Origin: Pedobacter ureilyticus
Lineage (GTDB): Bacteria > Bacteroidota > Bacteroidia > Sphingobacteriales > Sphingobacteriaceae
Assembly: GCF_005925345.1 (NCBI RefSeq)
Contig: NZ_SSHJ01000015.1
Span: 1 to 64,000, forward strand
DNA length: 64,000 nt
Direction: 5' to 3'
The notes below the pieces were generated by a model, which saw only the letters and a program-made list of their open reading frames with translations, did no database searches and was not told the DNA's origin. Made by a program: the position numbers and the translations under genes. Below, piece after piece: positions 53,778 through 62,357 of this stretch. Every line of letters begins with the position of its first letter. Position 1 is the first letter of the stretch.

Positions 53778-54356
53778 CTATAAAATGCTCTTTAAGCGCA
53801 AATATTGTATCAGCATTATAGTTTTGGCATCTTTAATCTCGCCACTATCAATCATTTGTAACGCTTTCTCAAAATCTAGCTCTAGCACTTCAATGTGTTC
53901 TTCTTCGTGAGCTAAACCTCCGCCATCGTTTACTTTCATACTTTTATTGTAAACCGCAATAAAAAAGTGGAGAATTTCTGTTACCGAACCCGGCGACATG
54001 TATACTTCAAATATTTTGCGTACATCTGTTATTTTGTAGCCAGTTTCTTCTTCAGTTTCGCGTTTAATACAATCTTCCGCATTGTTTTTATCTAATAAAC
54101 CTGCACAGGCCTCTATCAACATCCCAGAAGAATTTCCGTTTAAATAAGTAGGTAAACGAAATTGTCTGGTAAGGATAATTGATTTTTGCTCTAAGTTATA
54201 AAGTAAAATAGTGGCTCCGTTTCCTCTGGCGTAAGCTTCCCTGTTTTGGATTTGCTTGCTACCATTTGGCTTGGTAAACTGGTAGGTAACTTTATTTAGC
54301 GTGTACCAATTGTCGCTTAAAATTTCAGTGCTTAAAATTTGTATGTCCTTAATCAT
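53778..54356 (-). CDS. NudK-like Nudix hydrolase
   Basis: This 192-residue pyrophosphohydrolase has a Nudix box reading GLLDKNNAEDCIKRETEEETGY, which is the NudK variant; the first acidic position is N here. Its upstream TRQFRLPTYLNG block and YMSPGSVTEILHFF are shared with NudK (GDP-mannose hydrolase). The conserved R-E-x-x-E-E-x-G core for Mg2+ binding is intact. Probable role: turnover of a nucleotide sugar. It is convergent with the M56 gene, ending 18 bp from it. Confidence 0.85.
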   Translation of the reverse strand: MIKDIQILSTEILSDNWYTLNKVTYQFTKPNGSKQIQNREAYARGNGATILLYNLEQKSIILTRQFRLPTYLNGNSSGMLIEACAGLLDKNNAEDCIKRETEEETGYKITDVRKIFEVYMSPGSVTEILHFFIAVYNKSMKVNDGGGLAHEEEHIEVLELDFEKALQMIDSGEIKDAKTIMLIQYLRLKSIL

Positions 54357-54421
54357 GTATAGAGGGTTTAGATGGTTGACGCAATTTTTTAATTTTTGTA
54401 ACAGTAAATGTCAAAAAAAGA

Positions 54422-54458
54422 AAAGCGGAAGTATCGGCAATCCTGCCACTTCCGCTTT
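54422..54458 (-). terminator. Stem-loop downstream of the outer-membrane-barrel gene
   Basis: AAAGCGGAAGT and ACTTCCGCTTT form a perfect 11-bp stem with an inner GGCA/TGCC pairing. It lies between the barrel gene and nudK, both on the minus strand, and ends in T on one strand and starts in A on the other. Confidence 0.6.
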
Positions 54459-54543
54459 CATCTAAATTAACGCTCTCGTATATATAAACTAAATTTTAGC
54501 GAGATTATTGTTGGGGCGAAAATTTTTTCCCGACCATTTCGTC

Positions 54544-54614
54544 ATTGCGAGGTACGAAGCAATCTTAAAGCTATGGCATTATAAATTTTGTAAGATTACT
54601 TCGTACCTCGCAAT
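54544..54614. repeat. 24-bp inverted repeat, GCGAGGTACGAAG type
   Basis: ATTGCGAGGTACGAAG followed by CAATCTTA (54544-54567) and its inverted copy (54591-54614) match at 23 of 24 positions around a 23-base loop. It begins 18 bp after the stop of the minus-strand barrel gene. It is probably a dispersed repeat that also ends the transcript. Confidence 0.65.
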
Positions 54615-54632
54615 AGGGTATTTGATAAACGT

Positions 54633-57278
54633 CTAATAATTAAATGTTGCTCTAAACATGGCTACTCTTCCCGGAATTTGATACGTTCCCACCGTTAAAG
54701 AGTTGGCAGTAACGTTAATTGCTTCAAATTGCTTAACATTTGCTAAATTGGTAATGCCAAATTCTAAGTCGGTTTTTAATTTCAGTACTTTGTATCTGAT
54801 GTTAAAATCGGCAAATAAATATTTTAAATCTGGCTGACTAGATTGTTGGGTAAAAATATGTTCTGCCGAGAAATTTAAAAATACAGATTTCAGCATGGTT
54901 ACCGCTAAACCAGATTGTTGCCTCAATTGTTGATAGTTTGTGCTTATTCCAGTACCGGCAGTTTTGTTTTTACTGTTGGTAAAAGTGCCCAAGTAAGTAA
55001 AGTTCATAAACTTGGTAAGTTTGGCTTCAATGCCGGCTTTGTAAGTGAAATTATCGCTTTCGAAAGGCAACAATTGATTGTTTTGCAGCTGCTGGAATTG
55101 GCTATGCGAATAAGCAAAGCCTGCGTTTACGGTGCTTTTTAAAGCAAATAAGTATTTACTTAAACCAGAGTTTAAGCCAAAGTTTCTAGCTTGGTTAGCT
55201 AATGGAAGCACAATACGTTGTTGCGTATTGTCTGTAAGTATAGACGAAGAAATGGTATTGAGGTTGGTGGTACTGTAGTTCAAGCTAATGTTACCAAAAA
55301 TCATTTCAATTGCTTTGCGAAAGTTGAAGGATCCGGAAAACGAGTGCGAAGAATTTTCTGAAACAGGCGCATTATTGGCAAAAAGAGAACGATAATTACG
55401 TAAAACGGTTCCGCTAAAAACATCGTCTATGGTACCTAGATTATTTCTGAAACTGTAAGCTGCATTTACATAATTTTCTGGGCTAGTTTGGTACTTAAAG
55501 CTTACCATGGGGTTTACAAAAAAGCGGTTAAGGCTTTTATCCATGTTATGGTTCGCATCATCATAACTAATGCTATTGTAGCTCAAAGGAATTCTAATTG
55601 TAGCCGTTATTTTGTCTGTAGTATATTCGTAGCCATTTTCTATGTATAACCTCGAACGTAGCCAATCTAAATCGTTTATAGCACCGGCTGCGGCAAGTTC
55701 GCTGCTGCCATTATTTTGCAATTTAGTTAAATTGGTAGATAGGTTTTGTTGCTGGATTAAAAAACCAGCCCTATAGTTTTGCACAAAATTGCCCTTCGGA
55801 AAAGCCATTGATGCAAAGTTGTTGGTGTAAAAGGTGGGTAAATCTAAATACTGATTTAAAGCTGCATAAGGTGTGCCGTTATTCAAAATTTCCTCATTTA
55901 AACCAGGTTTAATATTTAGTGTTTCTGGTTGCGAACTTCTACTAATAGATGATGATAGGTGTAGGATATTGCCAGATTTAAGTTTCTTGCGATAGCCCAA
56001 ATCATTTGATAAAGAAAACATATCTTGTTTTAACGATTGGAAAGCTCCTACACCGTTAATAAATACGTTAGAATTTGTACGAGTTGGATTATACTCCACA
56101 GCAAGAGCATTATTAAAATAGTAGCCATCTGTATTTCCGTTTAAAGTAAATTGACCTTTTAATTTTTGTGGGTTAAGGAAATTGTCCTGATTTTCTTGGT
56201 AATTGATAGTTTGCCCTGCTAGCCTGGTTTCCGAAAATTTGTTATAAACCTGTTTGCGTTCATCGTATAAATAAGAAACATTTGCTCTTAATTGCAGATC
56301 GTTTTTAAACTTAAAGAGGTTATTTAAATTGGCTTGGCCAGCTTTATTAAACAAGGTACGGCTTTGTGGTAGGGTAGGCACGCCTGCTGCTCCAGCAGAG
56401 AGTAGGTTGCCAGGTTTAGTGTTGTCGTTTGCCAAAGGATTAAAAGAGGTAAGGTCTAAACCAGGATCGATACCAATATTGTTGCCTTTTAAATTGTTGA
56501 GGAACTTTACCTTTTTATTAAATAACATGGCGTTCACGTTGCCATCAAATCGGTCGGGAGCGCCCAAACCTGCCTTTACTTCACCCATCACTTTCAGTTT
56601 GGCATCATCCTTAATTACTAGGTTTAAAGCAACATCATCGCTGGTGTTATTTTTTTGCAGCATCTTTATGGGCTGGTCTTTTTCAATTACCTGCACTTTA
56701 TCTACCGCACCATGCGGAATACTTTTGGTACCTATGCCGTACTTGTCTTCCAACAAGTTATCGCCATCTATGTACATATTAGATATGTTTTTACCGTTAT
56801 AGCTTATTTTACCATTTTCTGCCACCTCAATACCAGGCATTTTTTTCAAAACATCGCCAATGTTACGGTCTTGCTTGTCAGAAAAATCAGAAGTTTTATA
56901 GTTTAGCGTATCTCCGTTAGAGCTTAGCCGAGGGCGATTTTTAACTTCTACCGTTTTAAGGTTAATCTCGCTTTCTGCCAAGCTAATTTCATTGGTTTTT
57001 GCAAAATCTAAAAGGTTAATGGTTTTCTTTCCAAAACCTAAGATGCTAAACTCTAAATTTAAGTCTGCTCCGTTTTCATCTGTATTGATTGTGAAATCAC
57101 CTTTTTCGTTAGTTCTGGCAAAACCAAGCGTGCTTCCTTCTTTGTCTTTTAAACTAACCATGACAGAAGGAAGCGGCTTAGCTTTATCATCTTTAACCTT
57201 GCCTTTAATTTGCTTTTGTGCGAGCACGGCAATAGTACTAACACTCATAAAAATGAGCATAAATAACACCTTTTTCAT
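54633..57278 (-). CDS. Outer-membrane beta-barrel protein with carboxypeptidase-regulatory-like domain
   Basis: The start is taken at ATG 57278 (MKKVLFMLIFM signal, cleaved near VLAQ); a longer frame opens at 57308. After the signal comes a CarboxypepD_reg-like domain (IKGKVKDDKAKPLPSVMVSL), then a plug-like region (NIGDVLKKMPGIEVAENGKISYNGKNISNMYIDGDNLL) and a long barrel to the C-terminal VAMFRATFNY. It belongs with OMP_b-brl_3-type receptors that lack a classic TonB box and often sit next to GLPGLI genes, as here. Substrate unknown. Expression is probably controlled with the GLPGLI gene by the second BlaI/M56 pair. Confidence 0.85.
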   Translation of the reverse strand: MKKVLFMLIFMSVSTIAVLAQKQIKGKVKDDKAKPLPSVMVSLKDKEGSTLGFARTNEKGDFTINTDENGADLNLEFSILGFGKKTINLLDFAKTNEISLAESEINLKTVEVKNRPRLSSNGDTLNYKTSDFSDKQDRNIGDVLKKMPGIEVAENGKISYNGKNISNMYIDGDNLLEDKYGIGTKSIPHGAVDKVQVIEKDQPIKMLQKNNTSDDVALNLVIKDDAKLKVMGEVKAGLGAPDRFDGNVNAMLFNKKVKFLNNLKGNNIGIDPGLDLTSFNPLANDNTKPGNLLSAGAAGVPTLPQSRTLFNKAGQANLNNLFKFKNDLQLRANVSYLYDERKQVYNKFSETRLAGQTINYQENQDNFLNPQKLKGQFTLNGNTDGYYFNNALAVEYNPTRTNSNVFINGVGAFQSLKQDMFSLSNDLGYRKKLKSGNILHLSSSISRSSQPETLNIKPGLNEEILNNGTPYAALNQYLDLPTFYTNNFASMAFPKGNFVQNYRAGFLIQQQNLSTNLTKLQNNGSSELAAAGAINDLDWLRSRLYIENGYEYTTDKITATIRIPLSYNSISYDDANHNMDKSLNRFFVNPMVSFKYQTSPENYVNAAYSFRNNLGTIDDVFSGTVLRNYRSLFANNAPVSENSSHSFSGSFNFRKAIEMIFGNISLNYSTTNLNTISSSILTDNTQQRIVLPLANQARNFGLNSGLSKYLFALKSTVNAGFAYSHSQFQQLQNNQLLPFESDNFTYKAGIEAKLTKFMNFTYLGTFTNSKNKTAGTGISTNYQQLRQQSGLAVTMLKSVFLNFSAEHIFTQQSSQPDLKYLFADFNIRYKVLKLKTDLEFGITNLANVKQFEAINVTANSLTVGTYQIPGRVAMFRATFNY

Positions 57279-57293
57279 TAGAATGTGCGTGTA

Positions 57294-57491
57294 AAGAGGC
57301 TGTATCAAAATAGGAAGGACATCATTTTAAAAGAATTAAATTTGGCGTTCGTCATTCCCGCGAAGGCGGGAATCCTAAAGCGATTTAAATTAAAATAAAT
57401 TTTGCTTTACAATGCGCAGCTGCTCTGTACATGGTAACTTTCAAAATATTATTTCTCTAGCAAATGCATATCGTCATTTTTGAGACAGCTT
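57294..57491. repeat. Second copy of the GAGGCTGTnTCAAAA element
   Basis: The left end AAGAGGCTGTATCAAAA (57294-57310) pairs with a shortened right end (57478-57491, reverse AAGCTGTCTCAAAA). Inside, ATTCCCGC-GAAG-GCGGGAAT (57354-57373) is a perfect hairpin next to GTCATT. It fills the gap between the GLPGLI and barrel genes and overlaps the long barrel start, another reason to choose ATG 57278. Confidence 0.6.
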
Positions 57492-57512
57492 AAATAGTTT
57501 GTTTGGTTTGGT

Positions 57513-58454
57513 TTATTTCTTTTCGGGCAGTTCAATAGGATTGTTCATCACCATTTTTTTAGCTCCGCCAGGTGCGGTTACAAATTTGGTGCTGGTTTTT
57601 ATATTTGCTCCCATGTTTCTTCCTGCCATTTGGGCGTTGATAAATCCCTGTGGGTCTTTATCTCTGGCTTCTTTTAATTTGTCGATTTCTTTTTGGGTAG
57701 TTTTTACTGCATCTGTAGGTAATTTAATTTCGCTACCTAAATAAGTGCTGCCATCCATGCCGCCAAACTTTAAAACATTGGTACCACCGTTGCTTAAAGT
57801 AACTGTTTGTTCTTCGTTAGGTTTATCTTCGGCTACAACCTTGTCAATTCCTGCAAACTGAAATTTAACCTCATTTTTTTCATCATGAGCTTCGACAATT
57901 AAGCCTGGCAAACCGTTCAATTTCCAAGGTCCACTTTGAAAAGGTAGTTCGGGAGCAAACCAAGCAATCCAGTTTCTACCTTTAAAATAAGCAGTCGCTT
58001 TTTGGCATTTTACGCCCGAAAAGCTTGCAGTATCTTTATTTATTTTCCAGTTAATTTTTGGTGCAGTTTCTTCTACTAGATAATTACTGATGACACGTTC
58101 TTTCGTATAAAACTTATTTTCGTTTGCAAAATAAAAATAATCAATAGCTGTAACAGGTTTGGTAGAAGTTCTGTTGATATTGAGACTAGTTAATGTACCA
58201 CCTTGGCTTTTAATTTGGTCTTCTATAGATTTCTTGATTTCTAAATCACGATTAATCTTATCATAACTGGTATAAACAGAAGCGTTGTTGCCAGTTACCA
58301 ATAACATGTTTTCGGTATAGAAATTATCTCTTTGTGTGGTATCTCTCATGTGCGAGAAAGTGTACCTTACTCTTGCCAAAGCTTTGTCGGCCTTTTGTGC
58401 GAAGGCAAAAGTGCAAACGGTTGCGGCAATTAATGTAGTGGTTAAAATTTTCAT
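57513..58454 (-). CDS. GLPGLI family exported protein
   Basis: This 313-residue protein has a signal peptide (about 1-19, TFAFAQ) and the family signature GPWKLNGLPGLIVEAHDE near 192-209. It has an internal CQKATAYFKGR/WIAWFAPELPF block also typical. The family's biochemical role is not established. It is upstream of the barrel gene, with the operator at 58505-58532 about 50 bp before its start codon. Confidence 0.9.
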   Translation of the reverse strand: MKILTTTLIAATVCTFAFAQKADKALARVRYTFSHMRDTTQRDNFYTENMLLVTGNNASVYTSYDKINRDLEIKKSIEDQIKSQGGTLTSLNINRTSTKPVTAIDYFYFANENKFYTKERVISNYLVEETAPKINWKINKDTASFSGVKCQKATAYFKGRNWIAWFAPELPFQSGPWKLNGLPGLIVEAHDEKNEVKFQFAGIDKVVAEDKPNEEQTVTLSNGGTNVLKFGGMDGSTYLGSEIKLPTDAVKTTQKEIDKLKEARDKDPQGFINAQMAGRNMGANIKTSTKFVTAPGGAKKMVMNNPIELPEKK

Positions 58455-58504
58455 CTGTTTGTGCTATATTAAGGTTTGATGAATGGTTTATTTGTTAATT
58501 AATG

Positions 58505-58532
58505 TTTCGTAAATCTACGAAATATTCGTAAT
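58505..58532 (-). promoter_or_regulatory. Operator of the GLPGLI operon, same type as the second blaI operator
   Basis: The bases contain TTTCGTA, CTACGA and TTCGTAA at the same spacing as 51861-51888, with 22 of 28 positions identical. TTTCGTA-N4-TACGAAA is a perfect inverted repeat at 58505-58522. It sits 51 bp upstream of the GLPGLI start codon. Confidence 0.7.
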
Positions 58533-58986
58533 AAGAAAATATTTTTTAACATTTTTTAACGAGACTACGGCGTGTAAACTAATTCTCATTGGTAAGAAAC
58601 TAAGAACTTTGTTCCTTAAAAAATATAAAACAAATGAACTATTCAGGTCAAACGCATTAAAATTAAGCATTCTGTTTTGTTGATACTCTAATAATAGCAG
58701 AACCTTACCCAAGAACGGATTGGCCTAGCGGATATTTTGAGGGAAAATAGTTGAAACCACCTGTAGTTCCTCTCTAATTGCATTGCACAAAATAATTTTC
58801 AGTCGTGAGAAGGCAAAAGGGAACGGCAAGACCTTAAATTATTTTCGAGAGTGGTTTGACTGATTTTTACCAAAATAGATGCAAGCCTTGATTTTTACTC
58901 CACTTTTTGTCAAGAAAAAGTGGAAAAACCTGTCTGGCAAGACAAAAATATTTTAATGCATTTGCTCTGATGAACTATTTAGCGCA
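58533..58986. other. Gene-free stretch between the GLPGLI gene and the arginine deiminase homologue
   Basis: No gene is visible. A 10-bp perfect hairpin, TCCACTTTTT-GTCAAG-AAAAAGTGGA, lies at 58899-58924. A minus-strand open frame at 58515-58712 has no protein character. The right end leads into the promoter at 58987. Confidence 0.5.
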
Positions 58987-59017
58987 TTTGCCTCTTTCGA
59001 AAAAAAGAATAGCTTTG
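58987..59017 (+). promoter_or_regulatory. Promoter of the arginine deiminase homologue
   Basis: TTTG (58987-58990), exactly 19 bp, and TAGCTTTG (59010-59017) give a full match to TTTG-N19-TAnnTTTG. The ATG is 19 bp after the box. Confidence 0.85.
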
Positions 59018-59036
59018 TAGCAACACCAAAAACGAT

Positions 59037-60482
59037 ATGAACATGCAGCAAAATCCATTTAAGATAGGCGTTACTACCGAAATTGGACGATTAAGGAAAT
59101 TGTTGGTACACAGCCCAGATAGTGGGTTGGGTAAAGTGGTACCCTCTAAAGCGCAAGATTGGCTTTTTGAGGATATTGTGCACTTAGACACGATTAGAAA
59201 AGACGAATACGATTATTATACCAAGTTGTTAATGTATTTTCTTGATCCGGAAAAGATTAAAGGAAAACTTGCTGAGATAGATAGCGAAGCTGCAGAAAGA
59301 GGGTTTTATAAGCCAAATCATCCGAAATTTCACAATTCTGAAAATGTGATAGAGTTGCAGAATTTATTAGCTGATATTTTGGCAGATGAGTACATACGAA
59401 AGAAGTTAACCGCTGCGGTTTGTGCCATAGAAGGCTGTACTTATAAACTGCAATTAACCTTGGCCGCCACCGAGCCAAAAGAATTGGCAGAGATTTTTAT
59501 TTCGGGTACAATGGCTGATGATACAATGATTTTTGCACCTGTACCAAACCTTATTTTTACCCGAGATGTTGGTACAACCATTAATAGTCATATTTTACTG
59601 AACAAACCTGCGAAAAAAGCCCGCGTTCGTGAAACCATGTTGATGCGTTACATCTTTTTTAACCATCCGTTTTTTGCTGTCTACCAAAATAATGTCATCG
59701 AAATTCCCGACCCAACTCAGCATTTTTTAAGGCCGGGAGATGAGCCTGCTTTTCGTACTACTTTAGAAGGTGGCGATGTAATGATGGTGGCGCCTAACCA
59801 CGTGCTAATTGGGGTAAGCGAACGCACTTCGGAAGAAGGCGCAAACGAAGCGATTAAGTTGCTATTTGAAAATGATGTGGTAGAGAAAGTAACAGTGGTT
59901 AAAATTCCAGCTAAGCGAGATTATATGCACTTAGATACAGTTTTTACGCAGGTTAAACGTGATACTTGGGTAATTTTGCATAGCATAGCGCACAGTCCGG
60001 TTTACGATGCCACAGAACCTATTCATTTTTTAAAGGAACCCGAAAAGTTAGAAGCTACTACGGCCATCCAATTCCATAAAGATAAACCTGGCATACCTAA
60101 ATATTACGAACACGTAGAAGCTTTATTGGATGATATTAGCAGAAATGATTTAGGGAGCACTACACCTACTAAAGTAATTTATAGTGGAGGCAATACTTTC
60201 CCGTATGATAGTAGGGAACAGTGGACAGACTCTTGTAATTTGTTGGCATTGAAAGAGGGCGTAGTTTTAGGTTACGACCGTAATGATAAAACCGTTGAAG
60301 CTTTTAAGGCTAGTGGTTTTAATGTAGTTAATGTGAAAGATTTAATTCAGGATTTAGAAAGTGGAAAAGTTGATGCAGAAACGTTAACGGATACCTTAGT
60401 GTTAATGCCGTCAGCAGAATTATCTAGAGCTAGAGGAGGTTTTCATTGTATGAGTTTGCCACTCTTGAGAGATGAGATTTAA
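59037..60482 (+). CDS. Arginine deiminase family protein
   Basis: This 481-residue protein has the pentein fold. Catalytic features are the TRDVGTTI segment near 177, LEGGDVMMV near 240, the HLD block in YMHLDTVF near 300, and the C-terminal RARGGFHCMSLPLLRDEI with the nucleophile cysteine. The family hydrolyses arginine to citrulline and ammonia. It is longer than the about 410-residue classical ArcA, as in other Bacteroidota members. With CtlX two genes on, arginine could be taken to ornithine. Confidence 0.85.
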   Translation: MNMQQNPFKIGVTTEIGRLRKLLVHSPDSGLGKVVPSKAQDWLFEDIVHLDTIRKDEYDYYTKLLMYFLDPEKIKGKLAEIDSEAAERGFYKPNHPKFHNSENVIELQNLLADILADEYIRKKLTAAVCAIEGCTYKLQLTLAATEPKELAEIFISGTMADDTMIFAPVPNLIFTRDVGTTINSHILLNKPAKKARVRETMLMRYIFFNHPFFAVYQNNVIEIPDPTQHFLRPGDEPAFRTTLEGGDVMMVAPNHVLIGVSERTSEEGANEAIKLLFENDVVEKVTVVKIPAKRDYMHLDTVFTQVKRDTWVILHSIAHSPVYDATEPIHFLKEPEKLEATTAIQFHKDKPGIPKYYEHVEALLDDISRNDLGSTTPTKVIYSGGNTFPYDSREQWTDSCNLLALKEGVVLGYDRNDKTVEAFKASGFNVVNVKDLIQDLESGKVDAETLTDTLVLMPSAELSRARGGFHCMSLPLLRDEI

Positions 60483-60502
60483 GTAATATTAGTTTATTGA
60501 AG

Positions 60503-60545
60503 AATACAAACGCCCTAGGATTTATCCTAGGCGTTTGTATTTTAT
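60503..60545. terminator. Bidirectional terminator
   Basis: AATACAAACGC, a bulged C, and CTAGGA pair with TCCTAG and GCGTTTGTATT around a TTTA loop, 17 bp in all. T follows on the right and A-rich sequence precedes on the left. It lies between the convergent deiminase and barrel genes and can serve both. Confidence 0.85.
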
Positions 60546-60549
60546 TTAT

Positions 60550-61158
60550 TTAAAATAAGAAATTTATATTGAAACCTAGGTCAGTGAACGATCCCGTTGT
60601 TTTTAATGAAAACCCTTTTTGTTTATAACTATAGATGTTTCCATCTTCACTACTAGAAGTGTGATAGCCAAAATTAGCATTTATGACACGAGCTTCCAAC
60701 TCCCAGTGCTTGCCAAGAAAATAAGATACGCCACCATATGCACCTAAAGTATAAGAATTTCCTTTTTGAATATTATCGTTTGGTACGTAGGAGCTTTGCT
60801 GTGTAAGCTTTGAGTTGTTATAGGAGGCATCTCCGCCAATAAAAACATACAGTTTTTTATAAACTGGATAGTATTTTTGATAAAGAGCAGAAATACCAAA
60901 GGAATTTGTTTCTTGATTACTTCCATTTTCATTAAACCCAAGAGAAGCTCCTATACCTAATTTTGCATTATCTTTTATGAACCTTGCATAATTGACTGAA
61001 AAATTTGAACCTTTACTGGTATAACTTTCATTATTGGTTTTAGTCTCCGCTTTACCAAAATCAATGCCTAAGCCTAGAGAGTTGGTGCCTTTAGTTTGAG
61101 CGTACACACCTAGTGTGCCGCTAAGCAGCAAAGCTGCAAATAGAAAGAATTTTTTCAT
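60550..61158 (-). CDS. Small outer-membrane beta-barrel protein
   Basis: This 202-residue protein has a signal peptide ending at about VYAQ (residue 21). Alternating amphipathic strands (SLGLGIDFG, SNFSVNYARF, KLGIGASLGF, TLGAYGGVSYFL) and a terminal GFNINFLF form an 8-strand-type barrel of the OMP_b-brl family. Role unknown. It stands on the opposite strand between two genes of arginine metabolism, with no visible link to them. Confidence 0.8.
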   Translation of the reverse strand: MKKFFLFAALLLSGTLGVYAQTKGTNSLGLGIDFGKAETKTNNESYTSKGSNFSVNYARFIKDNAKLGIGASLGFNENGSNQETNSFGISALYQKYYPVYKKLYVFIGGDASYNNSKLTQQSSYVPNDNIQKGNSYTLGAYGGVSYFLGKHWELEARVINANFGYHTSSSEDGNIYSYKQKGFSLKTTGSFTDLGFNINFLF

Positions 61159-61265
61159 GATGTTTCATTTGTGTGATTGAAAATTAGCTAATTACATTGG
61201 ATTTTAAAGATTCAATCTAAAATGTTACGAATTTGAAAACAACTGCTTTTGTTTAACTTTGAAAA

Positions 61266-62180
61266 ATGCAAACAACTTCACATATACTCATGATACGCCC
61301 GGTTGATTTTAAATTTAACGAGCAAACTGCGGGCGATAATAAATTTCAAGTAGCAAGCGAGCAGGGCAATGTACAACAAAAAGCTTTAGCAGAATTTGAT
61401 GGCTTTGTGGCTGTGTTACGTGAAAATGGCTTAGATGTTATGGTAGTTGATGATACATTGCAACCAGAAACACCTGATTCTATTTTCCCAAATAATTGGG
61501 TTTCTTTTCATGAAGATGGTGCGGTTTTTTTATACCCCATGCACTCGCCAAACAGAAGACAAGAGCGAAGAAAAGATATTATTGATGAGTTGAGCAAAAA
61601 ATTTGAAGTAAACCACTTAACCGATTTAAGTTTTTTTGAACTGCAAGAACGCTTTTTGGAAGGCACGGGCAGCATGGTTTTAGACAGGATCAACAAAATT
61701 GCCTACGCCTGTTTAAGTGTACGTACAGATGAGGAAGTGCTGAACAATTTTGCGATGTTAAGTGGCTATCGTGTCATTGCGTTTGAAGCAGTAGACCAGC
61801 ATGGTTTTCCAATTTACCATACCAATGTGATGATGTGCATTGGCGAAAAGTTTGCAGTGGCATGTTTAGAAAGTATTAAATCTACAGCAGACAAAATTAG
61901 GGTGCTAGAGAGTTACAAGGCTACCCATAAAACTGTTATTGATATTTCTTTTGAGCAAATGAACCATTTTGCAGGTAATATGCTCGAAGTGCAAAATAAA
62001 GATGGAGAAAGTTTGTTGGTTATGTCTGAACAAGCGCTGAAAGCCTTGCATGGTACGCAGGTTACTGCGCTTTCTGCATTTTCTAAAATTGTAAGTGCTC
62101 CGCTTTATACGATAGAGCAAAATGGTGGCGGTAGTGCTAGGTGTATGTTGGCAGAAGTACATCTTCCATTGAAAAAATAA
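61266..62180 (+). CDS. ctlX: Citrulline hydrolase CtlX
   Basis: This 304-residue pentein hydrolase has the RPVDFKFNEQTAGDN opening, SIFPNNWVSFHEDG near 75, a GTGSMVLDR catalytic block, and the C-terminal cysteine in GGGSARCMLAEVHLP. All are typical of CtlX, which converts citrulline to ornithine and releases ammonia and CO2. Placed one gene after the arginine deiminase homologue on the same strand, it completes a route from arginine to ornithine without carbamoyl phosphate. Confidence 0.88.
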   Translation: MQTTSHILMIRPVDFKFNEQTAGDNKFQVASEQGNVQQKALAEFDGFVAVLRENGLDVMVVDDTLQPETPDSIFPNNWVSFHEDGAVFLYPMHSPNRRQERRKDIIDELSKKFEVNHLTDLSFFELQERFLEGTGSMVLDRINKIAYACLSVRTDEEVLNNFAMLSGYRVIAFEAVDQHGFPIYHTNVMMCIGEKFAVACLESIKSTADKIRVLESYKATHKTVIDISFEQMNHFAGNMLEVQNKDGESLLVMSEQALKALHGTQVTALSAFSKIVSAPLYTIEQNGGGSARCMLAEVHLPLKK

Positions 62181-62295
62181 AGTCTAACTTGGTTTTATGA
62201 GGTTGCCCTATGTCTGTAAAATTGGCGAATTTTTTTGCTTGTATTTCGTTAATATAGTTATTCCGATGAAGAATTTGTAAACTAAAAATTTAAAA

Positions 62296-62330
62296 AACCA
62301 ACCAACCAACCAACCAAATTCCTATTTTTG
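62296..62330 (+). promoter_or_regulatory. Tetranucleotide repeat next to the valS -7 box
   Basis: (AACC) occurs five times at 62296-62315, ending 7 bp before TATTTTTG (62323-62330), a TAnnTTTG match. The repeat occupies the place of the -33 box and spacer. The ATG of valS is 28 bp downstream. Confidence 0.55.
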
Positions 62331-62357
62331 CATCTTATTTTTTTGACCTAATCACCA

